Source: Legionella sainthelensi
GTDB lineage: Bacteria; Pseudomonadota; Gammaproteobacteria; Legionellales; Legionellaceae
Assembly: GCF_900637685.1 (NCBI RefSeq)
Contig: NZ_LR134388.1
Location: forward strand, 3,375,001-3,439,000
DNA: 64,000 nucleotides
Reading direction: 5' to 3'
This document shows positions 1 through 8,272 of this stretch, piece after piece (positions within the stretch are counted from its first letter, which is position 1; every line of letters starts with the position of its first letter). The position numbers were made by a program, and so were the translations under genes. The notes beneath the pieces were generated by a model that made no database searches, was not told where the DNA came from, and saw nothing but the letters and a program-made list of their open reading frames with translations.

Positions 1-451
1 TGCTGTTAAAGGCTACTAAAGCTGCAACATACTGATTATCGCCTTCAGCAAGCTGATTCCAGACAATCACCATCGCGATGCATCGTGCCAAACCAATAAG
101 AATAAGTCCAGTCATGTATTCGGGATAACCATGCAAGAATAAAACAGCAAGCCCAAACATGAGAAATGGACCAATAAGCCAATTTTGGATTAAAGACAAC
201 AACAAGATGCGCCAATCTTTAAATATCAGCGGTAACTCTTCATATTTAACCCGAGCCAAGGGAGGGTACATCATTAAAATCAACCCAAGTGCAATAGGGA
301 TATTAGTTGAGCCAATAGATAATGAGTTGATAAATTGTGGTGTTCCAGCAAAAAGCGATCCGATTCCAACACCTGTGGCCATGGTCAGGAAAATCCAGAA
401 AGTTAAATATCTATCTAAAAAAGAAAGACGCTTGGTGCTGCACGTGCTCAT
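1..451 (-). CDS. acr3: Arsenite efflux permease ACR3 family (partial, N-terminal part)
   Basis: The reverse strand reads from an ATG at 451 without a stop to the window edge, giving about 150 N-terminal residues (start [19 protein letters not shown]). The sequence has alternating hydrophobic helices with the segments [29 protein letters not shown] and [17 protein letters not shown]. The last is the typical ACR3 (BART superfamily) region around the conserved cysteine. ACR3 proteins sit in the inner membrane and export arsenite by proton antiport. Its ATG overlaps the arsC stop (ATGA), so it is the last gene of the arsR-arsI-arsC-acr3 operon. The C-terminal half lies outside the window. Confidence 0.9.
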   Translation of the reverse strand, partial: MSTCSTKRLSFLDRYLTFWIFLTMATGVGIGSLFAGTPQFINSLSIGSTNIPIALGLILMMYPPLARVKYEELPLIFKDWRILLLSLIQNWLIGPFLMFGLAVLFLHGYPEYMTGLILIGLARCIAMVIVWNQLAEGDNQYVAALVAFNS

Positions 452-873
452 GCCAACAGCTCCTTTTCTATCCATTGTTTAAGTTGAATAAATACATCTT
501 CAAATGCGGTATTTATTTGCATTTCAGAACCTTTTACTTTAGCTGGATCTGGGATACTCCAGTGGAGTTTCTTGGGATGTCCCGGAAAAATGGGGCAACT
601 TTCGTGAGCCGCCTGATCACATACTGTAATCACTAAATCAATAGACTCTGACTTAAATTCATTCCAAGATTTGCTACGTGGAGCATTTGGCTTTATACCA
701 TGATTGGCAAGCATTTCAATTGCTTTGGGATGTACCCTTCCAGTTGGGACGCTGCCTGCGCTAAAGGCCAGATAGCGTCCATTAGAGTAATGATTGGTTA
801 TAGCCTCAGCCATAATAGACCGACAGGAATTACCAGTACAAAGAAATAATAATCTCATCGGCTTGGTATTCAT
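448..873 (-). CDS. arsC: Arsenate reductase, low-molecular-weight phosphatase (thioredoxin) type
   Basis: Reduces arsenate to arsenite in the cytoplasm so that ACR3 can export it. The P-loop CTGNSCR (C-x5-R) lies at the N-terminus, and a second cysteine pair in [12 protein letters not shown] matches the redox relay of pI258-type ArsC. The usual length is about 130-140 aa; from the chosen start it is 141 aa. The start MNTKPMRLL is preferred because its ATG overlaps the stop of the upstream arsI gene (TGATG). An in-frame upstream ATG at 885 lies inside arsI. The stop overlaps the acr3 start, so translational coupling is likely. Confidence 0.92.
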   Translation of the reverse strand: MNTKPMRLLFLCTGNSCRSIMAEAITNHYSNGRYLAFSAGSVPTGRVHPKAIEMLANHGIKPNAPRSKSWNEFKSESIDLVITVCDQAAHESCPIFPGHPKKLHWSIPDPAKVKGSEMQINTAFEDVFIQLKQWIEKELLA

Positions 874-1337
874 CAGCCACAACATCCTGTTGTTTTTGTA
901 TCACAACAAGAGGTTTTTGTGGTTTTTTCTGGCATACAACAAGAACCTTCTGTTGCTTTTCCACCAGAAAAAAATTGGGCATCCTCCATAGTATGATAAG
1001 CCTCCCATGCAATTCCACTTGGATCATTGATCCAAGATTTTTCTGATTTAGCATAACAACAGGTTGTTTCACCATCGCTATGAGTTGAAATATTAGCCTC
1101 TGAAAATTGTTTTCTTAATGTCTCTAACTCATCAGCATCATCTACTTGAATACCCAAGTGCTCTACCCCATGCTTGCCAGCACGTGTTGAAATTGCAAAA
1201 TTGATGCGCGGATCTTCCAACATCCATTTGGCATAATCTGATTTTACTTTTGTAGGCTCGGTTCCAAACAGGGCATTATAGAAACTGATGCTATCAGCAA
1301 GGTTATTAACGCCAATATGAATATGAAAACGTTTCAT
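873..1337 (-). CDS. arsI: ArsI/CadI-type vicinal oxygen chelate metalloenzyme (C-As lyase-like)
   Basis: A 154 aa glyoxalase/bleomycin-resistance fold protein of the ArsI/CadI family. The residues ArsI needs can be seen: His near residues 5-7 (FHIHIGV), His60 (VEHLGI), Glu112 (WEAYHT) as metal ligands, and the vicinal cysteine pair 93-94 (ETTCCYAKS) that binds trivalent organoarsenic. Known members cleave the C-As bond of methylarsenite in an oxygen-dependent reaction. The C-terminus has extra cysteine pairs (SCC, SCC, GCC) that could bind metal. It sits 3 bp after arsR and is coupled to arsC, so a role in organoarsenical detoxification fits. A cadmium-induced CadI role cannot be excluded from sequence. 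Confidence 0.87.
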   Translation of the reverse strand: MKRFHIHIGVNNLADSISFYNALFGTEPTKVKSDYAKWMLEDPRINFAISTRAGKHGVEHLGIQVDDADELETLRKQFSEANISTHSDGETTCCYAKSEKSWINDPSGIAWEAYHTMEDAQFFSGGKATEGSCCMPEKTTKTSCCDTKTTGCCG

Positions 1338-1340
1338 GAT

Positions 1341-1706
1341 TTACTCCTTTGTAGAAGGACAGCAACTATTTAATTCAATAACCAGGCAATTTGTTGTATC
1401 AGGCTGTTGAATTTTGACTTGTTGTTTACTACAGCAATCCTGAATCATGAACGCGATAAAATCGCGCATTAGCTCAAAATTAGCTGAATAAAAAACATAA
1501 CGCCCTTTACGGCAAGAAGCTACAATCCCAGCATTAGACAAATGGCTTAAATGAAATGACAAGGTATTGTGTAGGATACCTAATTCATCGCCAATTGCGC
1601 TTGCTGATAAGCCTTCAGGCCCCGCCTGAACAAGTAATCGAAATACTTGCAAACGGGTTTCTTGCGAAAGAGTATCAAATATTTTTAGAGATTCTTTTAT
1701 GTCCAT
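1341..1706 (-). CDS. arsR: ArsR/SmtB family metalloregulator, first gene of ars operon
   Basis: A 121 aa winged-helix repressor: recognition helix region NTLSFHLSHLSNAGIV, then the wing RKGRYVFYS. It lacks the ELCVCDL type metal site of E. coli ArsR. Instead it has Cys65, a vicinal pair Cys91-Cys92 (QDCCSK), Cys107 and a pair at 115-116, so arsenite is probably bound by C-terminal cysteines as in the Acidithiobacillus-type ArsR. It is the first gene of a tightly packed operon (3 bp gap to arsI) and should autorepress it until As(III) or methylarsenite binds. Confidence 0.92.
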   Translation of the reverse strand: MDIKESLKIFDTLSQETRLQVFRLLVQAGPEGLSASAIGDELGILHNTLSFHLSHLSNAGIVASCRKGRYVFYSANFELMRDFIAFMIQDCCSKQQVKIQQPDTTNCLVIELNSCCPSTKE

Positions 1707-1713
1707 ACTTCTA

Positions 1714-1747
1714 GAATAGTAGAATTATTCAATTTGATCAAGTGATC
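1714..1747. promoter_or_regulatory. Candidate ArsR operator upstream of arsR
   Basis: Just upstream of the arsR ATG lie two inverted repeats: GAATA-N7-TATTC at 1714-1730 and GATCA-AG-TGATC at 1736-1747. ArsR repressors bind short dyads overlapping the promoter of their own operon. Position and symmetry support an operator, but binding is inferred. Confidence 0.45.
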
Positions 1748-1919
1748 TTGATAGGCCAATCAATAAAAATAATTTTGAATCGTTTGATTCAACCAATTTA
1801 TCTTTGCGTGAGATTTGCGTGTTTGAGTACGACACTGTTATACTCTGTACGACATTTGTAGTGGTATCTCGCGACAGATTATTTTTTTAAAATCAACGAG
1901 TTAATTTTAAGGCTGGGGG

Positions 1920-1964
1920 CTCATAATCCGTTGGTCCTAGGTTCAAGTCCTAGTGGGCCCACCA
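1920..1964 (+). repeat. att1: tRNA 3'-end direct repeat (left end of satellite)
   Basis: A 45 bp tRNA 3' end: anticodon-loop part CTCATAA, T-loop GGTTCAAGTCC and acceptor end GGGCCCACCA. No 5' tRNA half precedes it, so it is not a functional tRNA. The same 45 bp recur exactly at 13872-13916, with diverged copies at 18841 and 21163. This is the signature of site-specific integration into a tRNA 3' end. The CAT anticodon suggests tRNA-Met or tRNA-Ile2. The stretch 1707-2092 holds no gene, only this site and its flanks. Confidence 0.88.
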
Positions 1965-2009
1965 ATAAAATCAAGTAGTTACAAGTAATTGTAGATAGTT
2001 TAAAAAAGT

Positions 2010-2045
2010 CATGTAGACGTAATGTAGACAAAAAATTAAGTAGAC
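2010..2045. promoter_or_regulatory. Candidate integrase arm-type sites, left end
   Basis: The octamer ATGTAGAC occurs at 2011-2018 and 2022-2029 (11 bp period), with a degenerate AAGTAGAC at 2038-2045. The same pair with the same 11 bp period lies at 13732-13750, just inside the other end and upstream of the integrase. Matching arm repeats at both ends are expected for P4/lambda-type integrase binding. Confidence 0.6.
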
Positions 2046-2092
2046 ATTACTATTTGTTAATCTCAAACCCAAATCAATAAAAGTACTTTCCC

Positions 2093-2857
2093 ATGTTAAT
2101 TTTCAACTGTACTAAAGCTGCTTCAGATTTTTTCACAACTATCCGTAAAGGTAACAAACTATCTCCTATGTCACCAACGCCACAGAGTGAGCTTGCTGAA
2201 GAACCTGTCTTGCATGACCACCAACAGTGGCACTGGATGGTACATGTTAAAAAATTTGGTCACAGAAATGTCTTACTAACAATGGATACCGATTCACGTT
2301 TCTGTATGATTTTTTGGGGATTAAAAAAGGGAAACATTCAACACTTCCTTGAACAATTTCATGACCGATTTAGTCTCCATATTGTTGCTGTTATTAATAT
2401 GGGCGGACAAGATGAAACGCTATTAACAACCAGTATGAAGTCATTCTTAGAAAATCACCAAGAATATGCATTTGTTCCACGAGGTGATCGTTCAGTGCAG
2501 GCGCATATCAATGATGCACTCATGAATATCCAATATGAACAACATCGCTGGGAAGATGATATACCGACTGAAGAAGAACTATTCATCAGCGATTTAAGAC
2601 ACAACGATACTCCGCGAAAACGTAGACAAGATAAAGACTACATATTTCCAACTGAAATACTATTTAGTACCTGGCTATCTAACTATGCTAATTTAGATGA
2701 ACAAACAATTAAGCATACTATTAGCAAATATCGACAAACTAATAGTCAATTATGGAGATTTCCATTTGATATCGATGTTGGAGATCTAAATTTTGACGAA
2801 ATGGACGCCTTAATCACTGAAGCACTATCTGATAATATTTTATCATTTGAAGATTAA
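2093..2857 (+). CDS. Hypothetical protein, DUF6933-like N-terminus
   Basis: A 254 aa soluble protein. The N-terminal MLIFNCTKAASDFF, followed by a region with HQQWHWMVHVKKFGHRN and LLTMDTDSRFCMIFWG, resembles the DUF6933 family from memory, whose function is unknown. The C-terminal 90 residues are acidic with RKRRQDKDYIFPTEILFSTWL. No catalytic motif is recognised. It is the first cargo gene inside att1, co-oriented with the protease at 2921 and convergent with the reverse transcriptase. No strong ribosome binding site precedes the ATG. The family assignment is tentative; that it is coding is likely from length and composition. Confidence 0.7.
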   Translation: MLIFNCTKAASDFFTTIRKGNKLSPMSPTPQSELAEEPVLHDHQQWHWMVHVKKFGHRNVLLTMDTDSRFCMIFWGLKKGNIQHFLEQFHDRFSLHIVAVINMGGQDETLLTTSMKSFLENHQEYAFVPRGDRSVQAHINDALMNIQYEQHRWEDDIPTEEELFISDLRHNDTPRKRRQDKDYIFPTEILFSTWLSNYANLDEQTIKHTISKYRQTNSQLWRFPFDIDVGDLNFDEMDALITEALSDNILSFED

Positions 2858-2920
2858 TCAAAAAAAATTGCAAACAAGTTTTATTTAATTTAAGCATGCC
2901 TGCCCACTGAAAGAGCTACG

Positions 2921-3793
2921 ATGAGCATTATTATGAGAATAATTCAACCACGAACAGTTGCAGAACAATTACTTTATAGCACAGTACGAATTTCTGGAGA
3001 TAACGGAACAGGTACAGGTTTTTTCTTTCATATCCAATTAGATCAAGACAAACAAATACAACTAATATTAACAAATAAACATGTTATTAATGGCAATAAG
3101 AAATTATCTTTTTATTTTCACGAAGCAGTTACTAATGACAAAAAATTTGAACCAACAAATCAATTTTTTTCTATAACTGTTGAAGATTATGCAAATCTCT
3201 GGATACCTCATCCTAAAGAGGAAGTTGATCTCGGTGCTTTATTATTTGTTCCAATAAGAAATCATGCAAAGGAGAAATTAGGTAAGGAAATCTTTAACAT
3301 TTCGTTTGATGATTCCTTGATACGTAATGACGATGATCTTGCAGAAGAATCAGATGTGGATAATAAAGTGTTAATGATTGGTTATCCAATAGGTTTATGG
3401 GATGAAGTCAATAATTTTCCTATTGTTAGAAATGGCATAACAGCATCACATCCATCATTAGATTTTAATGGAAAGAGCGAAGGTATTATTGATATGGCTT
3501 GTTTTCCTGGTTCATCAGGATCCCCTGTTTTAATTTGTATGCAAGGATTTCATGATAAAAATGGCACCTATCATATTGGTGCTAATAAAAACATTTTATT
3601 AGGGTTGTTATTTTCAGGGCCTTACCTCACTCAATCAGGAAAAATTGAAATTAAGGAAATACCAACAGCAAATCTAGTTCCTGTTGCCTCTTTTAACCAA
3701 ATGATACATTTAGGATACTATGTAAAAGCCAAAGAAATCTTGGTACTTTGTGAGCATATTAAAAATCAAATAGTGATTAGCAATAACAAATAA
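2921..3793 (+). CDS. Trypsin-like serine protease
   Basis: A 290 aa chymotrypsin/trypsin-fold protein with a plausible complete triad: His54 in LTNKHVING, Asp104 in EEVDLGALL, and Ser200 in FPGSSGSPVLI (GxSG form). There is no signal peptide, so it should act in the cytoplasm. Such stand-alone trypsin-like domains are common effectors in bacterial defence loci. It lies 63 bp after the DUF6933-like gene and faces the reverse transcriptase, within satellite cargo. The start may be residue 1 (2921) or Met5 (2933). The substrate is unknown. Confidence 0.85.
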   Translation: MSIIMRIIQPRTVAEQLLYSTVRISGDNGTGTGFFFHIQLDQDKQIQLILTNKHVINGNKKLSFYFHEAVTNDKKFEPTNQFFSITVEDYANLWIPHPKEEVDLGALLFVPIRNHAKEKLGKEIFNISFDDSLIRNDDDLAEESDVDNKVLMIGYPIGLWDEVNNFPIVRNGITASHPSLDFNGKSEGIIDMACFPGSSGSPVLICMQGFHDKNGTYHIGANKNILLGLLFSGPYLTQSGKIEIKEIPTANLVPVASFNQMIHLGYYVKAKEILVLCEHIKNQIVISNNK

Positions 3794-3892
3794 TTGATCA
3801 AGTTAGCAGGGTTCTATCGTCTACAAAAAGAATTATCGTGCATACAATAGACTTGGCTGTTTGTTGTTGCATTTAACTCTTATAATCATATG

Positions 3893-5427
3893 CTAATAAT
3901 AAAGACTCTTAGTATAAAATAAATCGACTTCTTGAGCTTCAATAATCTCAGGAAGACTTTCTAACACTTCATTGTCGATTATATTAAAATTATTTATTAG
4001 ATTAATTAGTCCATTATTTAACCAACTCGACTCCCACAGATGTATGCTTTTGTTGGTTACTTTGTTGCAGAGCTTTTCATTATAAGTAAATTTTTTACCT
4101 AGCTGCAGAGAAATTCTTTGAAGCCAAATTTCGAGATGGCCTGTATTTGGAATCATATGAAATTTATGATGAATCTTGTCTATTAGCTCTATTTTCTTTT
4201 TTTTAGATTTAATTTTTGATATCAAAAAACTGATAATAGCGGCACAGTTAGGATATGCTCTGGGGTTCTTTTGAGCAATATCAACTATAATCCCCAATAA
4301 TGGTTCAACATGATTGATGGCCTTATTTTGACTGATGACTTTATGATAAAAAGAGGTTAGTGCTGTTATTAGGCTACCCGAATTAGGGTGTAGTCTAGCT
4401 AAAGTATGAATAATTAATAGGTGCTTTTGAATATCACTATTACTTTGTTTTTGATTAAGCCAATATAGTTTATCTTTTTTAAGAGATTCTTTAATAATAT
4501 CGTTACTCACCGATGTTTTTTCTGGGTGCAATTTTAATCCTAATGTTGAGAGAATTTCACATAAAATCTTGATTATTATTTCACCTGCAATCGGATTGTT
4601 AACAAATATACTATAGTCATCCCTATATCTCAGAATATAATAGTCATCGAGATAATTATTATTTTGCCCCTCACTCTCCAGTCGCTCACTTAAAAGAGAA
4701 TCAGCATATCCTAAAACAATTTCAGCAATAAAATCCATCAATGTTGAGCCTTGAGGTATACCATTTGTTTGTCCATGATGCATATCTTGCAGAATTAAAT
4801 CTATTGCATTCCCGATTAGCGCTTCATCTCCCTTTTTAGCTTTTGCATGTTTTTTTCCATGTAGAGCCCAAGCTATAGAATGAGTATAAAAGGAGCTATA
4901 ACAATCCGTAATATCTGTTTTGATTATATACTGGTAACTCAAAGCCAATTCCAATGATTTTTGCTCAATAGAGTTCCACCAATTTTTTATTTGCTCTGCT
5001 TTATCAGAAGTATTTAAAGCTGACTTAAGAGGCATACTAAAGCAGCTGATTTTTTTATTAGACTTAAATTTTTTAAATAGATCTTGAATATGATTCCAAT
5101 TATTTTCAGCTGTGATGGTATTAACTAAATAAACATATATTACTGGATGAATAAGCTGAAATGGTCTCCAAGCATATTTCCCGTCTTTATTGTTTAGAAT
5201 GCTATGATTAACATTTTCGAAATCTCTTGGTCTGTTCGGTTTACTACCATTATAAAAATTGGATAATTTTTTTCACCAAGTTTTTTTTCAATCTCTTTTA
5301 ACAATCCTTCAAATTTGAAATAAGTTGGCAGATCAAAATTACAGTAGCTTTCTTCTTTCAAGAAATATTTTTTAGCTTGGGCCGCCGATAACTCTAATAT
5401 AGGTTTTATTCCTTTATTCTTAACCAT
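3893..5427 (-). pseudogene. UG/DRT-type reverse transcriptase, split in two frames at an A7 run
   Basis: An ~80 aa N-terminal frame (ATG 5427, SD GAGGGAG 9 nt upstream; motif KKYFLKEESYCNFDLP) and a 380 aa frame (from 5035) are parts of one protein. Between them the second frame continues upstream as KLSNFYNGSKPNRPRDFEN, joining the first at a run of seven A on the minus strand near 5267. One extra A, or a -1 slip, restores one ~510 aa ORF. RT motifs are intact: TDITDCYSSFYTH, NGIPQGSTLMDFIAE, and the catalytic box RYRDDYSIF. There is no group II intron maturase or retron partner. The layout matches the unknown-group RTs used in anti-phage defence; the exact DRT class is not certain. It could be expressed by slippage, be a dead gene, or reflect a homopolymer read error. 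Confidence 0.82.
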
Positions 5428-5496
5428 AAAAAACAACTCCCTCTAAATTTTTGTACTCTCTGATATTTATTCTAGACTATCCTAACGCTGCGCCAC

Positions 5497-5532
5497 GTGT
5501 AGTTTGTTTACTTGCAAACGGGCAAATTACAC
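5497..5532. other. Stem-loop upstream of the reverse transcriptase
   Basis: GTGTAGTTTG at 5497-5506 pairs with CAAATTACAC at 5523-5532 (one mismatch), with an alternative inner pair GTTTG/CAAAC. It lies about 70 bp upstream of the RT start. Several DRT systems use a structured RNA next to the RT gene, so this could be part of one, but it may also be an ordinary leader or promoter element. Confidence 0.35.
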
Positions 5533-5580
5533 TATCTCCCTAAGCAAAAAAGTAATTTACTTTGTGGATATACAAAAATA

Positions 5581-5671
5581 CCTGGGATAATCGGGACAAC
5601 TGGGACACGCGCATAAATAAAGGATAAAAGCGTCCCCAACTAATAAATTGAAGATGGGGCACAAGGGACAA
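5581..5671 (-). repeat. GTCCC-rich ~90 bp element, copy 1 (inverted)
   Basis: Read on the minus strand this stretch has the same order of blocks as copies 2 (8821-8917) and 3 (9608-9698): an opening TGTCCC pair, a central TTGGGGACG, and a closing GTGTCCCAGTTGTCCC. It lies between the RT and TraK-like genes. The three copies flank the replication/regulation module of the element, in two orientations. Possible roles are iterons for the DUF927 protein, a regulator site or an RNA. Confidence 0.6.
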
Positions 5672-5726
5672 ATGATTATTTCGGTAGATTAACAAAGCCC
5701 GGCTCTTGTTATACAAGACAAAGCGA

Positions 5727-6083
5727 TCACAATAACTCTTTTATATTGGGGATAGGATTATATGTAAATGAGGGTTTGGAGATATCCTTTTTCTTACTAA
5801 ATTGATTCTCTACAAGCTTCTCAGTTTGAACTGCAACAGATTCCTTTGTCGAATATCCAGGCTTCTGGCCATTCAGGTATTTCAATACATATAACCTGAA
5901 AGTATTGTAAGTTGCGGTGAATCTTCCTTCATCCCTGAGCGTTTCCCATATGACAGTAATCGACCATCCTTTTTCCAAAGCTTCAGAAATATCTTCGCGC
6001 ATAGCAAGGAATTCCACTTTATGTTTCCTAGCGTTCGTTCTTTGTTTACAAGTCACTATGTTTTCTGTTAAGGATTTTTTCAT
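5727..6083 (-). CDS. TraK-family (IncP relaxosome-like) DNA-binding protein
   Basis: A 118 aa basic protein. The central segment VEFLAMREDISEALEKGW followed by VIWETLRDEGRFTATYNTF and RLYVLKYL matches IncP plasmid TraK/KikA-type proteins (FLA-x-RDD-x-A-x3-G ... Y-x-TF-x-Y), which bind oriT DNA. The start at 6083 is chosen because GGAGAG lies 6 nt upstream; an earlier in-frame ATG at 6113 has no such site. It is co-oriented with the DUF927 gene behind a repeat-rich 340 bp gap. It suggests the satellite can be mobilised by a conjugative machine, though no relaxase is seen. Confidence 0.7.
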   Translation of the reverse strand: MKKSLTENIVTCKQRTNARKHKVEFLAMREDISEALEKGWSITVIWETLRDEGRFTATYNTFRLYVLKYLNGQKPGYSTKESVAVQTEKLVENQFSKKKDISKPSFTYNPIPNIKELL

Positions 6084-6123
6084 GGTTAACTCTCCATAAT
6101 ACTGTTTATCCAATCCTTTGAGG

Positions 6124-6251
6124 TTATTGTTTATTGCTATTTATTTTCGACCCTTTCAGTCACTGGCAAAGCCCTTTTTGGTAACTTTCGGTAATTTATT
6201 GTTTATTTCTGTTTATTCATGATTATTTTCGTCATTAATCGTTATATAACG
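6124..6251. repeat. Direct repeats and palindrome upstream of the TraK-like gene
   Basis: The 22 bp blocks at 6124-6145 and 6196-6217 match at 20 of 22 positions (core TTATTGTTTATT), 72 bp apart. A perfect 12 bp palindrome CGTTATATAACG lies at 6240-6251. The rest of the 6084-6426 gap has no gene. Such repeats next to a TraK-like gene could be an oriT or an origin of replication; this is inference from position. Confidence 0.45.
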
Positions 6252-6426
6252 AACAATTACGAATAATTCCCCAAAGACGGTTCTAAAATAAATTTCAAAA
6301 TACAGGGCAAGATAGGTGAAGTTAGCTAACCTGCAAGCAGTTTGGCTAATTCACTTAGCTTATTCGCACCTGCGGTGCTCAATGTATAAAACATAAAATC
6401 CTCCCCAAAAGTGCCCAAATAATTAA

Positions 6427-8193
6427 CTATTCAGCATCCAGTACTTTTTTAGAGAAGACGTACAACCGTGGCGTACCTACCCCTTTGATTCTTGGCTTGT
6501 GGGATGCCTTACCGTCATTGGTTGGAATCAGCCAACCGCACTCTAATAATATTTTGGTTACTGTTCGTTGATCAAAGCCCTGACAAAGCTCATTTTTATA
6601 CACTTCAGTCAATACCGTAAAGCGGCGAAAACCTTCATCATCAGTTCTATAAAAGCCTGCTCGATTAACTACTTTCTCATTATTAGGAGCGTTAGCGTTA
6701 TCAAACCGGCTGGCACCATGTAGCTCAAAAAATGCCCTTACCTGCGCTTTAATGGCGCGGTCTTCTCGATTACCCTTATCCCCAAAGGCAAGCAACCATG
6801 CATTAAAGCATTTCTTTGCTGCGGCGTAGGATTCACCTTTCTGCCAACCGGTCAGATTAAATTGAGTAGCAAGCTCACCCGCCGCACCCACCAAAGCAAA
6901 ACGTCTGGCAACGCGGATGACTTGACCGGTTACATCCGAATCAATAACCGTATCGACAAACTGCTGAATCCCTTGGTTAAGAAACCGAGCAAGAACATCT
7001 TGGTTTGTGACCACAAACTGTAGCCATGCTTCACCCACTGCCCCATAATATTTGCTTGAATAGTTCTTAAGCGTTAGTGCAAGGCTGGCTGGGCTTAGTT
7101 GTTGATGTAAGGTTTCAAATAGTCCCATGCCGCAACCAGCATCCGCTTCAATATCCGCTAAGCGAATTTCTTGCCCTGCATTACAACGCTGGCCAATTCG
7201 TGCCATTAAGGTAGCAAGAGACTCTTCACCTGCTGATAGAAATATCAAAGCCCATTTATTCGCTGCTTTGATCATACCTAACTTTGAAGCTCTATTTTTA
7301 CCTTGGCCATTTGCAAGCAGATAAGCCGCTTCACCCGCCTCACGAGGATCGAGCTGACTAAGCTCATCAAGAATCAATAAACCATCGTTATGCATTGCTG
7401 CCAATCCCTCTAAGCCATTAGCAGTGGCACGCCATAAGCGTATATATGAATTAGGTTTACCCCATACCGATGCAGCCACATTCAGTGCCGTGCTTTTGCC
7501 AGAAGATGAAGCACCCCGAAAATGAAAACCACCAGAGTCTTCACCAGCAAGTCGTGCAATGGTTGGAGCAAAGGCACTGGCAATAGCAAAAACCAGTCTT
7601 GAATTACCTATGGCAAGCTTCCCTATAGAGTTTTTCCATTCTTCAGCACTCCCTGAGGTTGATAGTGATGATTCAATGGCATTAGTATTTTGAAAAACGA
7701 TTTTTTCTCCCGATTGACCAATAGCTTGCTTAGGTGTAACAAATACTTTGTTATGCCAACCCAGCTTATCTACACAACGTGCTCGCGCTTCTACTGGAAA
7801 GACTTGCACGTAAGATGTTAATAAATCCCGTGCATGATGGCCTGGCGAAATGGTTAAACCTAATCGAACTAACTCACGCCGTACTTCTGAGGCATCCCCT
7901 TGCAATAAGGCCAGTGGCATTGCCCATTGGTGTGTTATACCATCATCATCCTGCCATTCTAATAAGCGACCCCATTCGCCATTATGCGCATCACGCGTTT
8001 TTGCAGTTACGTACAGTGGCGAACAGATCCACCGTGGTGCAAGTTCATTGCCATCTTTATCTATACCCAAATAAAATACGCCCTGATTGTTTATCTGAAA
8101 CTTGCCACCGGCATAGTCACAGTAGGTTATTTGCGATTGATGGTCTGCTTGTTTGACTTTTGCATCAAAAGCGATGATTTGATTGTTGCTCAT
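6427..8193 (-). CDS. DUF927 domain P-loop NTPase (satellite replication protein)
   Basis: A 588 aa protein of the DUF927 family, common in P4-like satellites and islands, probably helicase/replication-linked. A Walker A motif FRGASSSGKSTALNVA lies near the middle, followed by Walker B GLLILDELSQLDPREAGEA. A C-terminal winged-helix-like part (QRTVTKILLECGWLIPTND) follows. The ATG at 8193 is chosen because GGAG lies 6 nt upstream; the longer frame to 8229 is unsupported. No separate TOPRIM primase domain is seen. It sits between the TraK-like and AlpA-like genes, all on the minus strand. It probably drives replication of the excised element; DNA sites may be the GTCCC elements. Confidence 0.85.
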   Translation of the reverse strand: MSNNQIIAFDAKVKQADHQSQITYCDYAGGKFQINNQGVFYLGIDKDGNELAPRWICSPLYVTAKTRDAHNGEWGRLLEWQDDDGITHQWAMPLALLQGDASEVRRELVRLGLTISPGHHARDLLTSYVQVFPVEARARCVDKLGWHNKVFVTPKQAIGQSGEKIVFQNTNAIESSLSTSGSAEEWKNSIGKLAIGNSRLVFAIASAFAPTIARLAGEDSGGFHFRGASSSGKSTALNVAASVWGKPNSYIRLWRATANGLEGLAAMHNDGLLILDELSQLDPREAGEAAYLLANGQGKNRASKLGMIKAANKWALIFLSAGEESLATLMARIGQRCNAGQEIRLADIEADAGCGMGLFETLHQQLSPASLALTLKNYSSKYYGAVGEAWLQFVVTNQDVLARFLNQGIQQFVDTVIDSDVTGQVIRVARRFALVGAAGELATQFNLTGWQKGESYAAAKKCFNAWLLAFGDKGNREDRAIKAQVRAFFELHGASRFDNANAPNNEKVVNRAGFYRTDDEGFRRFTVLTEVYKNELCQGFDQRTVTKILLECGWLIPTNDGKASHKPRIKGVGTPRLYVFSKKVLDAE

Positions 8194-8272
8194 AATATTC
8201 TCCAACATATGCTTGCAAAGACAACACAAGGCAACCTTTGCTGATATTTAATTCCAGACAAGTTGATGTGTG

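Noticed and set aside
159..636. Two plus-strand ORFs over acr3/arsC
   Set aside because: Minus-strand acr3 and arsC have clear family motifs and coupled starts.
1920..1964. Functional tRNA gene
   Set aside because: Only the 3' part is present; the D-arm and 5' acceptor strand are missing here and at the other three copies.
5267..5273. Proven programmed frameshift at the A7 run
   Set aside because: A slip-prone heptamer exists, but without homolog comparison or a clear downstream stimulatory structure, mutation or read error are as likely.
3893..5427. Retron or group II intron
   Set aside because: No maturase/X domain, no intron ends, and no msr/msd-like RNA with the retron VTG/NAXXH motifs; the motifs fit UG/DRT RTs better.
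7127..8244. Several plus-strand ORFs of 65-125 aa
   Set aside because: They are shadows of the DUF927 gene, which has Walker motifs on the minus strand.
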